DNA from: Centroberyx gerrardi
Lineage: Eukaryota; Chordata; Actinopteri; Beryciformes; Berycidae
DNA: 64,000 bases
Assembly (NCBI RefSeq): GCF_048128805.1
Contig: NC_135998.1
Coordinates: 11,072,656-11,136,655 of the forward strand
Reading direction: 5' to 3'
Shown here: piece after piece, positions 62,341 to 64,000 of the stretch
Layout of the letters: each line of letters opens with the position of its first letter
Numbering within the stretch: position 1 is the stretch's first letter
The notes under the pieces: model-generated
The model's input: only the letters and a program-made list of their open reading frames with translations
Database searches by the model: none
What the model was told of the DNA's origin: nothing
Position numbers and translations under genes: made by a program

Positions 62341-63314
62341 TGTTTATTACTGATAGTTTTCAGTGTAAATCAATAATGCATGCTTGCTGGCAGGCTCAGC
62401 CATGCCTAGCAGTGGATTTGCAGACTGGCACACCTATAGTAGTCAGGCAGCTGGTGGTCTGGCTACATCTGTGATGATGAGTCCCAGGTGAAGCAGCAGC
62501 AGGACACCAGGTGGGGAAAAGTCCAGTTTTCATATGTGTCAGAGTAAAATTCAGCATAATGCTTGTCAAAACAGAGATGTCTAGAATAAATTACATATGT
62601 GCTGTAAGTATCAGTGAGGCCTGTTAACTATTAACTGGCATTGAAGTTAAGTCATAGACTATAATAGGGTATAAGTGCATAGGATTATGTTCAAGGGAAT
62701 GCGATAGTGGATGTGGAAATCAATATAGGCAGGTTGTAAAGTAACCACTTAAATAAATTCCCAGTGTTTACATTATCCTTCAAAACAGGCCCCCATAAGG
62801 GGTTGAATGTTTTTATACTTATTCTTGAATATTGGATATTTTTAATGAAACTGGGTACTTAGATTTATTTACTTTTTACCATAGTAATGGTGTTTTGTAG
62901 CTTTAGGTTGGTCCTGATTTTGACATTTTACATTCTCTCTGACTCTGTCTCTGCCCTGCTTTTCTCTCTCTCCCCCTCTCTTTCTTACATACACACACAG
63001 ACACGCAAAAGCACACATAATAATATATCCATACACCTCTGCAGCTGTTACTTCTGGCACCTGCCACCTCCTACCTCCAGACATTTTCAAATGAGCAATT
63101 TCATCATCTATTAAAATGCCATTATAAGAAATGTAGAGCGATGTTGTCCATGACAGGAGTTTATTGGAGAGTAAATGCAAGCCCCCACATATGGAACACC
63201 TAATTAACCGGTAAGAATTTCAGAGTTCTGCAGGAATAGAAGTTTACGCCCAATGCAATTCAATTTAATAGTGTTTTAGCTGTCAAGATTAAAAGTGGGA
63301 TCTCATATAGCTTT
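62341..63314. other. Intergenic, no gene recognised
   Basis: Contains a CT-rich stretch at 62935-62985 and nothing else that I can name. Confidence 0.4.
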
Positions 63315-63440
63315 GCGTTGCTCAGTGAGTGGAGCATGGCAGTAACACTGCCGGGGTTAGAGGCTTGATTCCCACTGAGGCGTTTCATGCTAAAAGATGT
63401 ATGCACTTGTGGTACTGTAAGGTGCTTTGGAAACCAGGAA
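63315..63440 (+). mobile_element. tRNA-derived SINE
   Basis: Head 'ttgctcagtgagtggagcat' with B-box-like 'aggcttgattcccactgag', followed by the typical tail 'gtatgcacttgtggtactgt' then 'aaggtgctttggaa'. The same tail appears in reverse at 14010. Open frames over it are not genes. Confidence 0.75.
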
Positions 63441-64000
63441 CACCCTGGAAGACAGCCAGAGAATCTCATAGTTAGACAAAACAAGCTGCAGCATGTTGTT
63501 AGGCAAGGTTGCTCTGGCACGATTACCATCAAGGCTTTTAAAAGGAGAATTCCACCCTCAGATACTCTCACAGATAAATATAATCTGTTTTGTTCAGAGC
63601 ATTCCAGGACGTGTTTTTTTTACTTTACTTTTTTATTCTATCCACTTTCCCTCAACCTGCCTCATGTACTTCTGCTTCAGTTAGTGATTTCCTACATTTC
63701 CCAGAATTACTTTTGTCATTTCCCAGAGAACTCACCTGAACTTGTTGCTTCCGGCCATTGGTTTTACATGCTGATGGAGAGAGCAATAATGATAGTGATA
63801 GCGATCGTAACAGCAAGAGAGCGAGTTTCCACTTGAGAAAAAGTGAGAGTCGTGCCCCCTACTCTAAACACAACACCCAGCTGCATTGCATTACAGTTTA
63901 CTGAGGCTACTGTCAGCGGATAAATCGGTATCTCTGCCTCTTTTACAATGGATTTCCCCCTTTATGATTGTTGAATGTCGGTGCAGAATGGTGAGTCTAG
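63441..64000. other. Window end, no gene recognised
   Basis: No supported exon. The long open frame at 63387-63836 starts inside the SINE and has no family resemblance. Confidence 0.4.

Noticed and set aside
63387-63836. 149-codon frame at the window end
   Set aside because: It starts inside a tRNA-derived SINE tail and shows no family resemblance or splice structure.

Overview
The window is vertebrate nuclear DNA, almost certainly from a ray-finned (teleost) fish. Genes are split by GT-AG introns, intergenic DNA is dense in CA/GT, CT/GA and GATA microsatellites, and many interspersed repeats have the look of fish families (tRNA-derived SINEs, L2-type and L1/Tx1-type LINE remnants, hAT-like and TTAA-flanked MITEs). 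All calls come from reading the sequence and from remembered protein families; no search was run.

Four protein-coding genes are well supported. (1) nefm, neurofilament medium chain, + strand, 23599-27686 in 3 exons (934 aa). It has a TATA box and, about 0.85 kb upstream, two RE1/NRSE-like motifs. (2) nefl, neurofilament light chain, - strand, 35277-32283 in 4 exons (662 aa), convergent with nefm. This is the same tail-to-tail pairing as in mammals. (3) pgam2, muscle-type phosphoglycerate mutase, + strand, 44974-47286 in 3 exons (255 aa), with TATA and inverted CCAAT boxes. (4) A Qa-SNARE of the syntaxin-1/2/3/4 group, - strand, 55927-50569 in 8 coding exons (277 aa as read). Its read-through terminal exon lacks the expected C-terminal membrane anchor. 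A fifth, weak candidate is a small two-exon gene on the - strand (60680-59051) without a visible ATG.

Layout: 1-22.6 kb has no gene I can support. It holds microsatellites, a 10-bp-unit minisatellite, an inverted duplication about 2.9 kb across, and TE fragments. 22.7-35.4 kb is the neurofilament pair. 35.4-44.7 kb is intergenic, with LINE fragments and a TTAA-flanked MITE. 44.7-47.7 kb is pgam2. 47.7-50.2 kb is intergenic with two fold-back elements. 50.2-56.4 kb is the syntaxin gene. 56.8-58.1 kb is a broken LINE. 58.1-64 kb is mostly unannotated, with a 120-bp palindrome and two SINEs.

Functionally, nefm and nefl encode co-assembling subunits of the axonal intermediate filament and could share neuronal regulation. 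pgam2 (glycolysis) and the syntaxin (membrane fusion) are independent neighbours; nothing suggests an operon-like or pathway cluster.
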